NCBI RefSeq assembly: GCF_900520355.1
Contig: NZ_LS999521.1
Coordinates: forward strand, 3,782,001 to 3,846,000
Direction: 5' to 3'
Length of the DNA stretch: 64,000 nt
From: Acinetobacter calcoaceticus
GTDB taxonomy: Bacteria; Pseudomonadota; Gammaproteobacteria; Pseudomonadales; Moraxellaceae
Under the pieces are notes generated by a model that saw nothing but the letters and a program-made list of their open reading frames with translations, was not told the DNA's origin and did not search any database. The translations under genes and the position numbers were made by a program. Below are positions 27,950-36,201 of this stretch, in pieces (the stretch's first letter is position 1; every line of letters begins with the position of its first letter).

Positions 27950-28453
27950 CTAACCCAATATCTGTAAAGTGGCTGGTACTATTTTTCGGTGGGCAGGAAT
28001 CACAGGCAACATGTACAGCCGCCCAAGTAAATTTTTAATATGCACTACTGTGGTCACGGTCAGTACTTGAGTCTCTTCATTTTTATAAATAGATAAAGTC
28101 ACATTTAAATGTTTATCATCATCTCCAATCAATAACTCATTTTCAGTACGCTGTAACAAGGTAAAAATTCCAATTCGATCCCCTGCTACATATTCACTTT
28201 CTAATTTATGGGGATCAATTTGTTTAAAACTTCCTAAATCTTTAAGTCCAATCTTGGACGTAATTTTATTACGCACATTCATGCTCCACTCTATCCACTG
28301 CGGAGTGTGATGGAACAATTTAATGAGCTGTTGAAATACATTAAGGTCGGGTTGACCAAGCACAATGCTCCAAGAATCATGAAAATAAGCATTGTTCAAT
28401 TGAGAAGAGATTTGGCTATCACTTGGTAAAGCGGAAAGATAAGGCCTATTCAT
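27950..28453 (-). CDS. DUF2867 family protein
   Basis: The 167-residue protein fits DUF2867: an N-terminal AYFHDSWSIVL segment, VRNKITSKIGLKDLG, and a C-terminal half with VAGDRIGIFTLLQRTENELLIGDDDKHLN split across strands, ending in YMLPVIPAHRKIVPATL. The family has no known activity. The gene overlaps the upstream coding extension of DUF1003 on the same strand, so the two are co-transcribed. Confidence 0.75.
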   Translation of the reverse strand: MNRPYLSALPSDSQISSQLNNAYFHDSWSIVLGQPDLNVFQQLIKLFHHTPQWIEWSMNVRNKITSKIGLKDLGSFKQIDPHKLESEYVAGDRIGIFTLLQRTENELLIGDDDKHLNVTLSIYKNEETQVLTVTTVVHIKNLLGRLYMLPVIPAHRKIVPATLQILG

Positions 28454-28940
28454 AAATTATATTCTTATAAAGTATTTTTTTATTATAGCGAATTTTTTAG
28501 GGTGTCAAGGGAAAACATCTATGGTTTACCTCAACAATCATAACTTTGTAAGTTATAACCTTGTGCCTATAAACTTTTGATTTATAGCGTCCTAAGCCGA
28601 ATCGAGACCTTTTGGGTGAGTACACACTAACGTTATACGTTTTGGTGCATGCTACTCTTTTCGATCCCTATCACACCCTTGAGATATAGTTTAGCCAGCA
28701 CCCTGCGGGATTGTTTTTCTAAGAACAGCTAATTTTCATTATTTTTGGAAATTTTTACGCCATTAAGTAAATTAAAAAGAATTTATTCCCATTTCACCAT
28801 AATTAGTTAAATTTAAATTCCACTTTATTTGTGTTTTACGGTTTATTTTACCAAGCCATTAACCATTTTTAGCAACATTGCATCAAAATATAAAAATTAA
28901 ATCACCCTTCATTTCTTCAGTCATGAAGGGCAAAAATCTT
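28454..28940. other. 487-bp spacer with a cluster of hairpins
   Basis: No credible gene is present. Hairpins lie in a row: ATAACTT-TGT-AAGTTAT (28540–28556), CTATAAA-(7 nt)-TTTATAG (28567–28587) and AACGT-TAT-ACGTT (near 28630). The segment 28590–28725 has near-normal GC, while 28730–28900 is AT-rich and featureless. It may encode a structured RNA, but no intrinsic terminator is obvious and I do not recognise the family. Confidence 0.4.
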
Positions 28941-30140
28941 TTATGAAGAGATAAAACCATGCTTACGAGCGTTGTAAACGGTGCATAACGCGATGAGAGC
29001 AAAAACCAGCATAATCCATGGAAAAGAAGCTGCACCAAAACTTTCAAGTAGCCCACCGCCAACCATTCCACCGAATGCGATAGTAAGGTTAAACATAGTG
29101 ACCAACATGGACTGTGCGACATCTGCTTCATGACCCGCAGTATTTGCTAAAGCAGTCTGTAATAATGTTGGAGCGCCGCCAAAAGTTACTCCCCACAGCA
29201 CAACGCCAGTTATAACTACAAAACTCGAAGAGCTGTAAGCACCTAACAGTATTGTTGCGATAGCAAATACAAATAAGCTTAAAAGCGTTATTTTTCTTAA
29301 TGATCGATCGATAAACATACCTGTAATCAAGATGCCTACAATTGAAGAAATACCAAATACAAAAAGTATCGTCTCGACTTTGTATGCCTGCCCTGTTGAA
29401 GCTAAGAAAGGCGAAATATAAGTATAAAGAATGCTATGGGCTAATATCCAAAGGAATACTACTGCTAAAACAGCTCTAATGCCGGGCATTAAAAGAACTT
29501 TTAAAATGGGCAACCTTTTTTGTGCTGATTGTCCAGCAAAATCAGGAATACTAAAACGAATCCAGACAAATAAAATCAATGCCAGTAAAGACATGATCCA
29601 AAATACGCCACGCCACTCAAACAGCGTTCCCAACCACGCACCCAAAGGAACACCAATAGACAAAGCAATTGGCTGCCCAACCCCAGCAATTGCTAAAGCT
29701 CGACCTTGATACGATGCTGAGACCATGCGCCTTACATAACCCGCTAAAAGCCCCCATATAACGCCCGCCGCCATACCTGCAATGAAACGAGCAATCAAAG
29801 TCAAAATGTAATCATTTGATAAGGCAGTAATCGCATTAAATAAAAGTAAACCTGCAATAGCACTGAGTAACAAGGGTCTCCGATTCCAACTACGGGTAAG
29901 ACTAATGAGAGGTATTGCCGCTAAAACTGAGCCCAAGGCATACACTGCAATAAGCTGCCCTGCGTATGCCTCTGAAATATTTAGCCCTTGACTGATTTGA
30001 GGCAAGAGCCCTGCTGGCATAGTTTCTGTCATAATGGTGAGAAAGCCAGCAACTGTAAAAGCCAACAGTTTCCAAATCGGTAATTGAGCAGAGAACTCTT
30101 CACTTAACTGATGAGATGTTTCATCACTCTTAATATTCAT
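28941..30140 (-). CDS. MFS drug/sugar efflux transporter (DHA1 family)
   Basis: The 399-residue protein has 12 membrane segments. The N-terminal TETMPAGLLPQISQGLNISE and loop segment LTRSWNRRPLLLSAIAGLLL match the AraJ/Cmr-like DHA1 drug:H+ antiporters. Its ATG overlaps the stop codon of a 30-codon upstream ORF (ATGA), so translation is probably coupled. A TetR gene of the same orientation lies upstream, and a palindrome matching the TetR gene's own operator lies between them. Efflux of a toxic compound that binds this TetR is the likely role. The compound is unknown. Confidence 0.85.
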   Translation of the reverse strand: MNIKSDETSHQLSEEFSAQLPIWKLLAFTVAGFLTIMTETMPAGLLPQISQGLNISEAYAGQLIAVYALGSVLAAIPLISLTRSWNRRPLLLSAIAGLLLFNAITALSNDYILTLIARFIAGMAAGVIWGLLAGYVRRMVSASYQGRALAIAGVGQPIALSIGVPLGAWLGTLFEWRGVFWIMSLLALILFVWIRFSIPDFAGQSAQKRLPILKVLLMPGIRAVLAVVFLWILAHSILYTYISPFLASTGQAYKVETILFVFGISSIVGILITGMFIDRSLRKITLLSLFVFAIATILLGAYSSSSFVVITGVVLWGVTFGGAPTLLQTALANTAGHEADVAQSMLVTMFNLTIAFGGMVGGGLLESFGAASFPWIMLVFALIALCTVYNARKHGFISS

Positions 30141-30229
30141 AAAGCTTTACTCTCAAACTCTTTTTCAGCGGGCGTACCATGCTCTGCATAGCTATATGTT
30201 TGTTTTACAACGTTAGGATGGAAAGACAT
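30137..30229 (-). CDS. 30-codon ORF coupled to the efflux gene
   Basis: ATG at 30229 follows a GGAGAACAA ribosome site. The encoded peptide begins MSFHPNVVKQTYSYAEHGTP and ends EKEFESKAL; its TGA overlaps the ATG of the efflux gene. It is soluble and rather polar, not like a membrane peptide. It could be a leader ORF or the N-terminal remnant of a former longer gene. It lies 33 bp downstream of the TetR operator, so it would be part of the regulated transcript. Confidence 0.5.
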   Translation of the reverse strand: MSFHPNVVKQTYSYAEHGTPAEKEFESKAL

Positions 30230-30261
30230 TTGTTCTCCATGTGAACTAAAAATATTATTCA

Positions 30262-30275
30262 GGAATGATCATTCC
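30262..30275. promoter_or_regulatory. TetR operator of the efflux operon
   Basis: GGAATGATCATTCC is a perfect 14-bp palindrome. It shares the GGAAYG…CRTTCC pattern with the palindrome in front of the tetR gene itself (30937–30950). Confidence 0.8.
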
Positions 30276-30337
30276 AATTTAAGTTAAATAAAAACCTTAA
30301 CTATTCAGCTCAACCATAGTTAAGGTTTAAATGAATT

Positions 30338-30922
30338 TTATAAAACGTTTAAAGTAATCTCGACCACATCCATTAAACATTGCTTTCTTTGTTCAAGCGG
30401 GCTGCCTTTGCCTAAAACACGTAAACCTTGCATGGTATTTAGAAAGAAACTTGCTAATGCACGTGGGTTTTGGGTAGAAGCAATTTCGCCAGATTGTTGA
30501 GCTTTAATTAATAAATTCTCTAAAGCATGCTGTAGTTTCTGTAGATTACTTACAACAAATTGAGCGACATCTTCATCATGGCCAGACAACTCTAAACAAG
30601 CATTTGCGACCAGACAGCCTTTGTGTTCTGCATCATTTAGCTCATCTTCAACTACATTAACAAGTAATTGCCGAATCAGTTCTTTCGGTGAGCCTGAACC
30701 AGACAACAACTTTACATTATTAAGTGTAGTTAAAAGTTCATAGCGTTGTAATGCTTTTTGATAAAGCCCTTGCTTACTTTGAAAGGTACTGTAAAGACTA
30801 CTTCTAGATAATCCTGTACCTTCAACTAAGTCTTGAACTGAAGTCGCTGCATATCCATGATGCCAAAAAACATGCATGGCTGCATCAGCAATTTCATCAA
30901 TTTCAAATTCCTTTGTTCTCAT
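30338..30922 (-). CDS. TetR-family repressor
   Basis: The protein of about 194 residues has the TetR N-terminal helix-turn-helix (IADAAMHVFWHHGYAATSVQD, then GTGLSRSSLYSTFQSKQGLY) and a C-terminal ligand-binding half resembling the AcrR/NemR-like group (HKGCLVANACLELSGHDEDV). The ATG at 30922 has AAGG at good spacing. A longer frame to 30952 would read through the operator palindrome, which argues for the shorter start. It probably represses itself and the efflux operon. Confidence 0.88.
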   Translation of the reverse strand: MRTKEFEIDEIADAAMHVFWHHGYAATSVQDLVEGTGLSRSSLYSTFQSKQGLYQKALQRYELLTTLNNVKLLSGSGSPKELIRQLLVNVVEDELNDAEHKGCLVANACLELSGHDEDVAQFVVSNLQKLQHALENLLIKAQQSGEIASTQNPRALASFFLNTMQGLRVLGKGSPLEQRKQCLMDVVEITLNVL

Positions 30923-30936
30923 AAGCAGCCTTAACA

Positions 30937-30950
30937 GGAACGGTCGTTCC
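30937..30950. promoter_or_regulatory. TetR autoregulatory operator
   Basis: GGAACGGTCGTTCC is a palindrome with perfect 6-bp arms 15 bp upstream of the tetR ATG. Its arms match those of the efflux operator at 30262–30275. Confidence 0.75.
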
Positions 30951-31173
30951 AATTAATTTATGATATGAAGATAAATAAGTCAAATTAAAAGTTATTTTAT
31001 CAATCGTTGTCCCATCTGGATCATTCAAACCAAACTTACTCATTACTGCTTTTAAGATTTTTTGTTTTGCTCTTTCAGTATTATTTTTTATAGATAACTT
31101 TTTCGCTTGAATACATTATAAAAACATATTATAAACTATTTCTAACCAAATAATTGGTTTTTGGAACTTTATA

Positions 31174-31875
31174 ATGAACAACAATATTATAATCTTTGGT
31201 TATGGAACAGGTATTTCCAAAGCCGTAGCACATAAATTTGGTAAAGAAGGCTATAAAATCGGGTTAGTGGCACGAAATGCCGAAAAACTCGAAAAGGCCA
31301 TTTTAGAACTTAAAACACATGGTATTGAAGCTTACGCTTTTACATGTGATTTAGCTGTTCTTGAAAACATACCAAATCTTATTAAATGCATTAAAGATCA
31401 ATTAGGAGAGATTAAAAATATTCATTGGAATGCTTTCCATGATATTGAAGGTAACATATTAGAAACCCCTCCACTGGAGCTCACCAAAAGCTTTCATATT
31501 CGCGTTTCGAGCTATATTGCTACGGTACAAGCTTGCCTAGGTGATTTAGAAAAAAATCATGGCAGCATTTTATCGACAAATGGAATTTTCGCGTTCGATG
31601 CAGTGGGAATAGATTTAGTTGCCAAAGAGTATTCATCATTAGCCATTACTGCTGCCGCCCAATATAAAACCACCAATTTACTTGCTCATAGTCTAGCTGA
31701 CTCAAATGTTTACGTGAGCCAAGTGATTGTGAATGGTTTCGTTGATGGGACATCAGGCGCTCAAGATAAAACGTACACAGTACATCCCGAAACCATTGCA
31801 GAGCAGTTCTGGTACTTACACCAACGTAAACAAGAAACCGTTTCTCTTTGTGGAGAAGCAATTCAAGCTGCTTAA
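31174..31875 (+). CDS. Short-chain dehydrogenase/reductase-like protein with atypical active site
   Basis: The 233-residue protein has a Rossmann start IIIFGYGTGISKAVAHKFG, LVARNAEKLEKA and FTCDLAVLENIPNL, as in the SDR superfamily. The usual active-site YxxxK is not in its normal form: the region reads EYSSLAITAAAQYKTTNLL, where the aligned Tyr is replaced and the Tyr–Lys spacing is wrong. The GxxxGxG motif is also altered (GYGTGIS). It may be a non-enzymatic or specialised SDR relative. It diverges from tetR, so the repressor could also control it. Confidence 0.7.
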   Translation: MNNNIIIFGYGTGISKAVAHKFGKEGYKIGLVARNAEKLEKAILELKTHGIEAYAFTCDLAVLENIPNLIKCIKDQLGEIKNIHWNAFHDIEGNILETPPLELTKSFHIRVSSYIATVQACLGDLEKNHGSILSTNGIFAFDAVGIDLVAKEYSSLAITAAAQYKTTNLLAHSLADSNVYVSQVIVNGFVDGTSGAQDKTYTVHPETIAEQFWYLHQRKQETVSLCGEAIQAA

Positions 31876-31960
31876 ACAATTTCTTATGACAGAACAAGCG
31901 TACTAAATTACGCTTGTTCTAGTTTTTAAATTTATGCTTACGTACTGCAAAATTATTTAA

Positions 31961-32419
31961 TTATTTTTCATACTCTGAAGGATCAATTTTGTATTTTTTA
32001 AATAAAATAGAGCGTACAGAATCATTTATGCTGTCATCATATTTAATAATTAAATAAATATCTTTCTTAGTTAAAGGAATAGTTTTTAAAATATCACTTA
32101 GCTCTGTACTTCTAATGGAACGTACTTCACTTGGTTGTTTAGATATTTCAGGATCTTGCTCTTCAAACTTAAAATCAACACCTTGCAAGTTGAAATAAAC
32201 CATAACTCTTCTGTTTAAAGAGTCACTATCATCATATAGAACTGTTCCTGCTGGAAGGATTGTATATTCCGAATAATTATCACCATTTGAAGAAATTTTT
32301 AGAGGCTTCTCTAAAATATGTATCTTAGGCATTTCTCTAAAGCTCCACAGATAAAAATTTAAAACTAATTGAATTAAAAACAAAATTCCTAATATGATTA
32401 TTACCAGATTTTTTTTCAT
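31961..32419 (-). CDS. Membrane-anchored probable type VI immunity protein
   Basis: The 152-residue protein has one N-terminal membrane segment (LVIIILGILFLIQLVLNFYL, about residues 5–24) and a hydrophilic, charged domain that would face the periplasm. I recognise no family. It begins 6 bp after the stop of the effector-like gene, on the same strand, in a vgrG–effector–third-gene order. Immunity proteins for type VI effectors acting in the periplasm have just this position and topology, so that is my inference. Base composition is lower in GC than in vgrG. Confidence 0.6.
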   Translation of the reverse strand: MKKNLVIIILGILFLIQLVLNFYLWSFREMPKIHILEKPLKISSNGDNYSEYTILPAGTVLYDDSDSLNRRVMVYFNLQGVDFKFEEQDPEISKQPSEVRSIRSTELSDILKTIPLTKKDIYLIIKYDDSINDSVRSILFKKYKIDPSEYEK

Positions 32420-32425
32420 ATATCC

Positions 32426-33163
32426 CTACTTCTTCAGATGATATGTATTTTTAATATCTACTTTTACATCAGGAGACTTCATTAAATAATCATTTAAATT
32501 ATCGGGTAAAAATAGGTATTTTGGCATTTCATATTTACTTGCTTTAAATGCTAATTTTGCTGTAGTTGGTAATACTTTATCAGCATTTACAAACATATGG
32601 CCTGATTTCGCCATACTTGGGATTGCTTTTTTCGTTGCTTCCAAGCTTTGAGTAGTACAATTAGGGGCCAAAGCAAAATAGTCTTGAGATAAAACATAGC
32701 TTTTATAGTATTTTTCAGTTCGCCTTAATGTAGCTGTTTTCAATAAATCATTATAATAATTTAATACAAGCATAGCCTGACTATCAAAAATTCTATAGCC
32801 ATAAGCATGAGTTGTTCTAGTTCTTGAAGTTCCTGATCCTTGGCTATTTTCATCAGCAATATAAGCGTCAAAGCTACTCCAAATCCTTAATATCCCTTCT
32901 CCGCGGGGACTACTAGCCCCCTCTAAAGTAAAAATACCAAAGCTTTCAGGTTTCGTCTTTCCATATCTACCAAAATCATAAATATAATCCTTACCTTTCA
33001 ACTTAATATAAACAGCCGTATGGCCATAAGGCGACTCTTTATCCCCTTCTCCATAAGCACTCCCTACTAATAGATGTAACTCAGCCTCTGGTTTCAAAGG
33101 AACTTTCTGGGTCGGTGGATTCGCTGTATTTGTTGTTGTACTTGTTGTTGAATTATTCCCCAT
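32426..33163 (-). CDS. Probable type VI effector, permuted NlpC/P60-like
   Basis: The 245-residue protein has a disordered Thr/Asn-rich N-terminus, then GHTAVYIKLKGKDYIYDFGR with His48 and later LAPNCTTQSLEATKKAI with Cys169. A catalytic-type His in a GH(T/S)xxY context ahead of a Cys in an NC(T)T context is the order seen in circularly permuted papain-fold enzymes (NlpC/P60, LRAT and related), which include peptidoglycan amidases and lipid acyl hydrolases. The start overlaps the vgrG 3' end by 11 bp. A membrane-anchored protein follows, as expected for an immunity gene. I infer a secreted antibacterial effector; its substrate is undecided. Confidence 0.65.
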   Translation of the reverse strand: MGNNSTTSTTTNTANPPTQKVPLKPEAELHLLVGSAYGEGDKESPYGHTAVYIKLKGKDYIYDFGRYGKTKPESFGIFTLEGASSPRGEGILRIWSSFDAYIADENSQGSGTSRTRTTHAYGYRIFDSQAMLVLNYYNDLLKTATLRRTEKYYKSYVLSQDYFALAPNCTTQSLEATKKAIPSMAKSGHMFVNADKVLPTTAKLAFKASKYEMPKYLFLPDNLNDYLMKSPDVKVDIKNTYHLKK

Positions 33164-35939
33164 TTACAAAATCTTCCTGTTCGAACCAATTAACAACTAA
33201 TTCATCATTTTCAGCAGACTTTATGGTTTTTGTCATTCCTTTCTCATTAGTAAAACCATAAGACTTTATTCCTGTTCTTTTATTCAAAATTGAATAAGGA
33301 ATTCCTTCTAATGGTTCATTCTTAGACGAATCTATAGCTTGGAAATTACGATGCTCGTTTTTAATACGCAAATCGGGCAATGCAGGAACATTCGCATTCG
33401 CACTCCCACCTCCCATAAACAAATGCTGCCCAGCCTTCACCTCAAACTTGCCACCAGTAGTCATAAAAATGCCTGAACCAGTAATTTTGACTTGAGAGCC
33501 ACCTGCGGTGAGTACAATTTCTTTGGCTGCGGTCGCCTCAATTTTGTCTTCTGCTGAAATAATCTGAACAGCTTTACGGGCAATTAAATCGGCTCCATCG
33601 CCTTGCGCTTGTATTTCGACTTTGCCTTTGCCTGCATAGAGTCTTGCGCCTTCTTGCGCTGCAAAAAGGCTAATTTTATTTTGGGCATGTGCAATCAAGT
33701 TCTTTTGAGTAGACAGATTAATGCTGTCCCCAGCAGTTTGGTTTAGCTGCCCATCTGCGCTTAAGTGAATATCTTCGTTACTGCTCAGCGCGATGCTATT
33801 TGGGCTCGCCAACAACATAATCGCCTCTTTAAATGTTTTGGCTTTTGCGTTGTCTTGCTGCTCAAGTTTTTCAATAAAGGATTTTAAGTTTTCTAAATTT
33901 TCTAACGGGTCAGTTTGCTGATTTTTGGCAACTTCACTGAGTGCCTTGGCATTGTTAAGGCCACCGTCTATTTGTTGCTTGGCCTCATTTGCATCGAGGT
34001 GTACGCCTTGAGCTTGGTCCTGTTTGTGGGTACTAAGGAGTAAGCCACTCCCAGCTCTTACCGCACCCCATTGGTCTGTTCGTAGCTCAAAACCTTCACC
34101 ACGACCGTCACTTTCGGCATTGTCTTTTGGATGGCTTAAGTTACCCAAGTTTAGTTGGCTTGCCGCATGACTGCTTTGTAGTTGGGCACTGATTTGCCCT
34201 GTGGTGTCATCAAAACGTAGCTGGTTAAAACCTTTGCCATCGACTTCTTCGGAGCGAATACCACTGAGTTTTTTAGTGTCGGGTAATTGGCCTTTCTGGT
34301 CAAACTGAGTTGGGTGACGTTCGGCTTCGTGAATGCGGCCCACCACAAATGGGCGGTCAATGTTACCGTCAAAGAAGTCAATGACAACAATTTCACCCAC
34401 GCGAGGCAAGAAGCGTGCGCCATAACCCGCACCCGCCCACGGGGTGAGTACATCTACCCAAGCGGAGTCGGTGTCATTGTCGTTACTTCCTGCTCCACCA
34501 TCATGATTATGGTCATCAGTTCGAGTAAACAAGAAACGGACTTTAATACGTCCCCATTGGTCAACATGGATGCTTTCGCCCTCTAACCCAACCACTCTAG
34601 CGCGCTGTGGGTAAGCGGCTGGTCGGTGTTCTAGTGGATGATATTCAGGCACAGCTTTAATGTTGCGTCGAACGACATTCAGCTCAGAAAAGTGGCGCTG
34701 CTCAAGGTTTTGGCTGTCGAGTTGGGCAGCTTTGAGCTTGTCTTTTGGTAATAGTCGCTCAAGTTGCTGTTGTAATTCTTTCGGTAAATTATTCTGGTTA
34801 TAGTAATGCTTGCTTAAGATTAAGAATTCTTTATCGGCACTATCATGTTGGTCGAGCTCTGGATGGTCATTGAGTTCGAACCAGTAACCCACCTGTGCAT
34901 CACGGACGTTACCTGAAACGGTAAATTGTTTCGAACTTAGGTGATGATAAGCATTAATGTGCTGGTTAAGCTGTTCAATCTGACTATTGCCAGAAGCTGT
35001 GGCTTGGTCTTCGCCTTTTAAGTCCTGCATCCACGCTGGGCTAACATGCCATGCATCTTCAAGGTTCAGACTCGCATTGTCATAGTGTTCGCTGTGCTGC
35101 TGCTTACCTTGTACGCTGCCGCTACCTTCTTCTTGTTGGAGGGCATCGGCTTGCCAACGTTGGATATGAACCGACGTCGGCTGTAAGCTGCGCTCAGCTT
35201 TAACTTGAGTAATAGTATCGAACTGTTCTGTAGCACTGCTGCGTTGGTAGCGTAGGCTACGGCGTTCAAGAGCCTGATAATTTTGGTTATCGTCAATTAA
35301 ACGCAAGACTTGTGGCTGAATAGAAACATTCGGGTCGGCGACTAAAAGCTGTGACTCATCGACCAACCAGTTAATACCTTCACTACGCCATAAACGGGTT
35401 AAAAAGTCATAATCACTTTCATTTGACTGCATCACAAATGGACGCACATCGTAGTCTTTAGTTAACCCTGCTGTGTCGAGCGTTAAGCTTGAAGCAAATA
35501 ACGGACTTTTGCCTTGCCATTCTTTAAACAGAATTTCGCTAATATCCCGCACGCTTTTATTCATAAACACGCGGCTATTACGGCGTTTATGCCAGAGTGC
35601 GGTTGGGTCTTTTAAGGTGAGGTTATAAATGGTGAGTGAGCCGTCACTTTGCCCTTGGCTCGCTTCGGTAATAATGCCTGTGGTTCTAAAAAACTGGCCC
35701 ATGTCAGTAACCTGATCGATGGCAACCTGACATCCAATAAATTGTTTTAATGCAATATGCGCGTTTGTCGACAGACACAGTAACTCAGCAACGCTACCTT
35801 GGTTGAGCGTATGCTCGCCTTCAATGCGCTGTAAGAAGACTTGCTGATTTAAAGACTGATTTGAGAATTGGATATGAACAGCACGATTTTGTGAAACAAG
35901 GCCTAAACGTTCCAATATACTCGACACACTCATCTGCAT
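33153..35939 (-). CDS. vgrG: VgrG type VI secretion spike with C-terminal extension
   Basis: The protein of about 928 residues is a VgrG/Rhs-family tip protein. The gp27-like N-terminal domain is followed by the gp5-like OB region (HPTQFDQKGQLPDTKKLSGI and WVDVLTPWAGAGYGARFLPR), a DUF2345-type β-helix (about residues 640–860) and a final ~65 residues, QAIDSSKNEPLEGIPYSILN through NDELVVNWFEQEDF, that resemble a transthyretin-like docking domain. In other VgrGs such a domain binds the cognate effector. I chose the ATG at 35939; the frame begins with TTG at 35951. The overlapping downstream effector gene supports the docking role. The type VI apparatus genes are not in this window. Confidence 0.88.
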   Translation of the reverse strand: MQMSVSSILERLGLVSQNRAVHIQFSNQSLNQQVFLQRIEGEHTLNQGSVAELLCLSTNAHIALKQFIGCQVAIDQVTDMGQFFRTTGIITEASQGQSDGSLTIYNLTLKDPTALWHKRRNSRVFMNKSVRDISEILFKEWQGKSPLFASSLTLDTAGLTKDYDVRPFVMQSNESDYDFLTRLWRSEGINWLVDESQLLVADPNVSIQPQVLRLIDDNQNYQALERRSLRYQRSSATEQFDTITQVKAERSLQPTSVHIQRWQADALQQEEGSGSVQGKQQHSEHYDNASLNLEDAWHVSPAWMQDLKGEDQATASGNSQIEQLNQHINAYHHLSSKQFTVSGNVRDAQVGYWFELNDHPELDQHDSADKEFLILSKHYYNQNNLPKELQQQLERLLPKDKLKAAQLDSQNLEQRHFSELNVVRRNIKAVPEYHPLEHRPAAYPQRARVVGLEGESIHVDQWGRIKVRFLFTRTDDHNHDGGAGSNDNDTDSAWVDVLTPWAGAGYGARFLPRVGEIVVIDFFDGNIDRPFVVGRIHEAERHPTQFDQKGQLPDTKKLSGIRSEEVDGKGFNQLRFDDTTGQISAQLQSSHAASQLNLGNLSHPKDNAESDGRGEGFELRTDQWGAVRAGSGLLLSTHKQDQAQGVHLDANEAKQQIDGGLNNAKALSEVAKNQQTDPLENLENLKSFIEKLEQQDNAKAKTFKEAIMLLASPNSIALSSNEDIHLSADGQLNQTAGDSINLSTQKNLIAHAQNKISLFAAQEGARLYAGKGKVEIQAQGDGADLIARKAVQIISAEDKIEATAAKEIVLTAGGSQVKITGSGIFMTTGGKFEVKAGQHLFMGGGSANANVPALPDLRIKNEHRNFQAIDSSKNEPLEGIPYSILNKRTGIKSYGFTNEKGMTKTIKSAENDELVVNWFEQEDFVNGE

Positions 35940-36201
35940 TTTTATTATCAATCAAACTTATATTTAGCCCGCATTTTAATTAAAAAAAGACTAATCTGTC
36001 TATCTATACTCATTTTCAAAATGTAACTAGTCTAAATATGCAGTTTTAGGTTAATTTCTTATTAAATAGGTATTTAAACCGTAAAATCAGATCATTTTAA
36101 AGCGCTATAAACCTACCAAGTATATTTAATATTTTTCTTTTATATTCAAATAGATATTAAAGAAAAATAAATATTGAAATTAATAAAATTTAGGATGAGA
36201 T

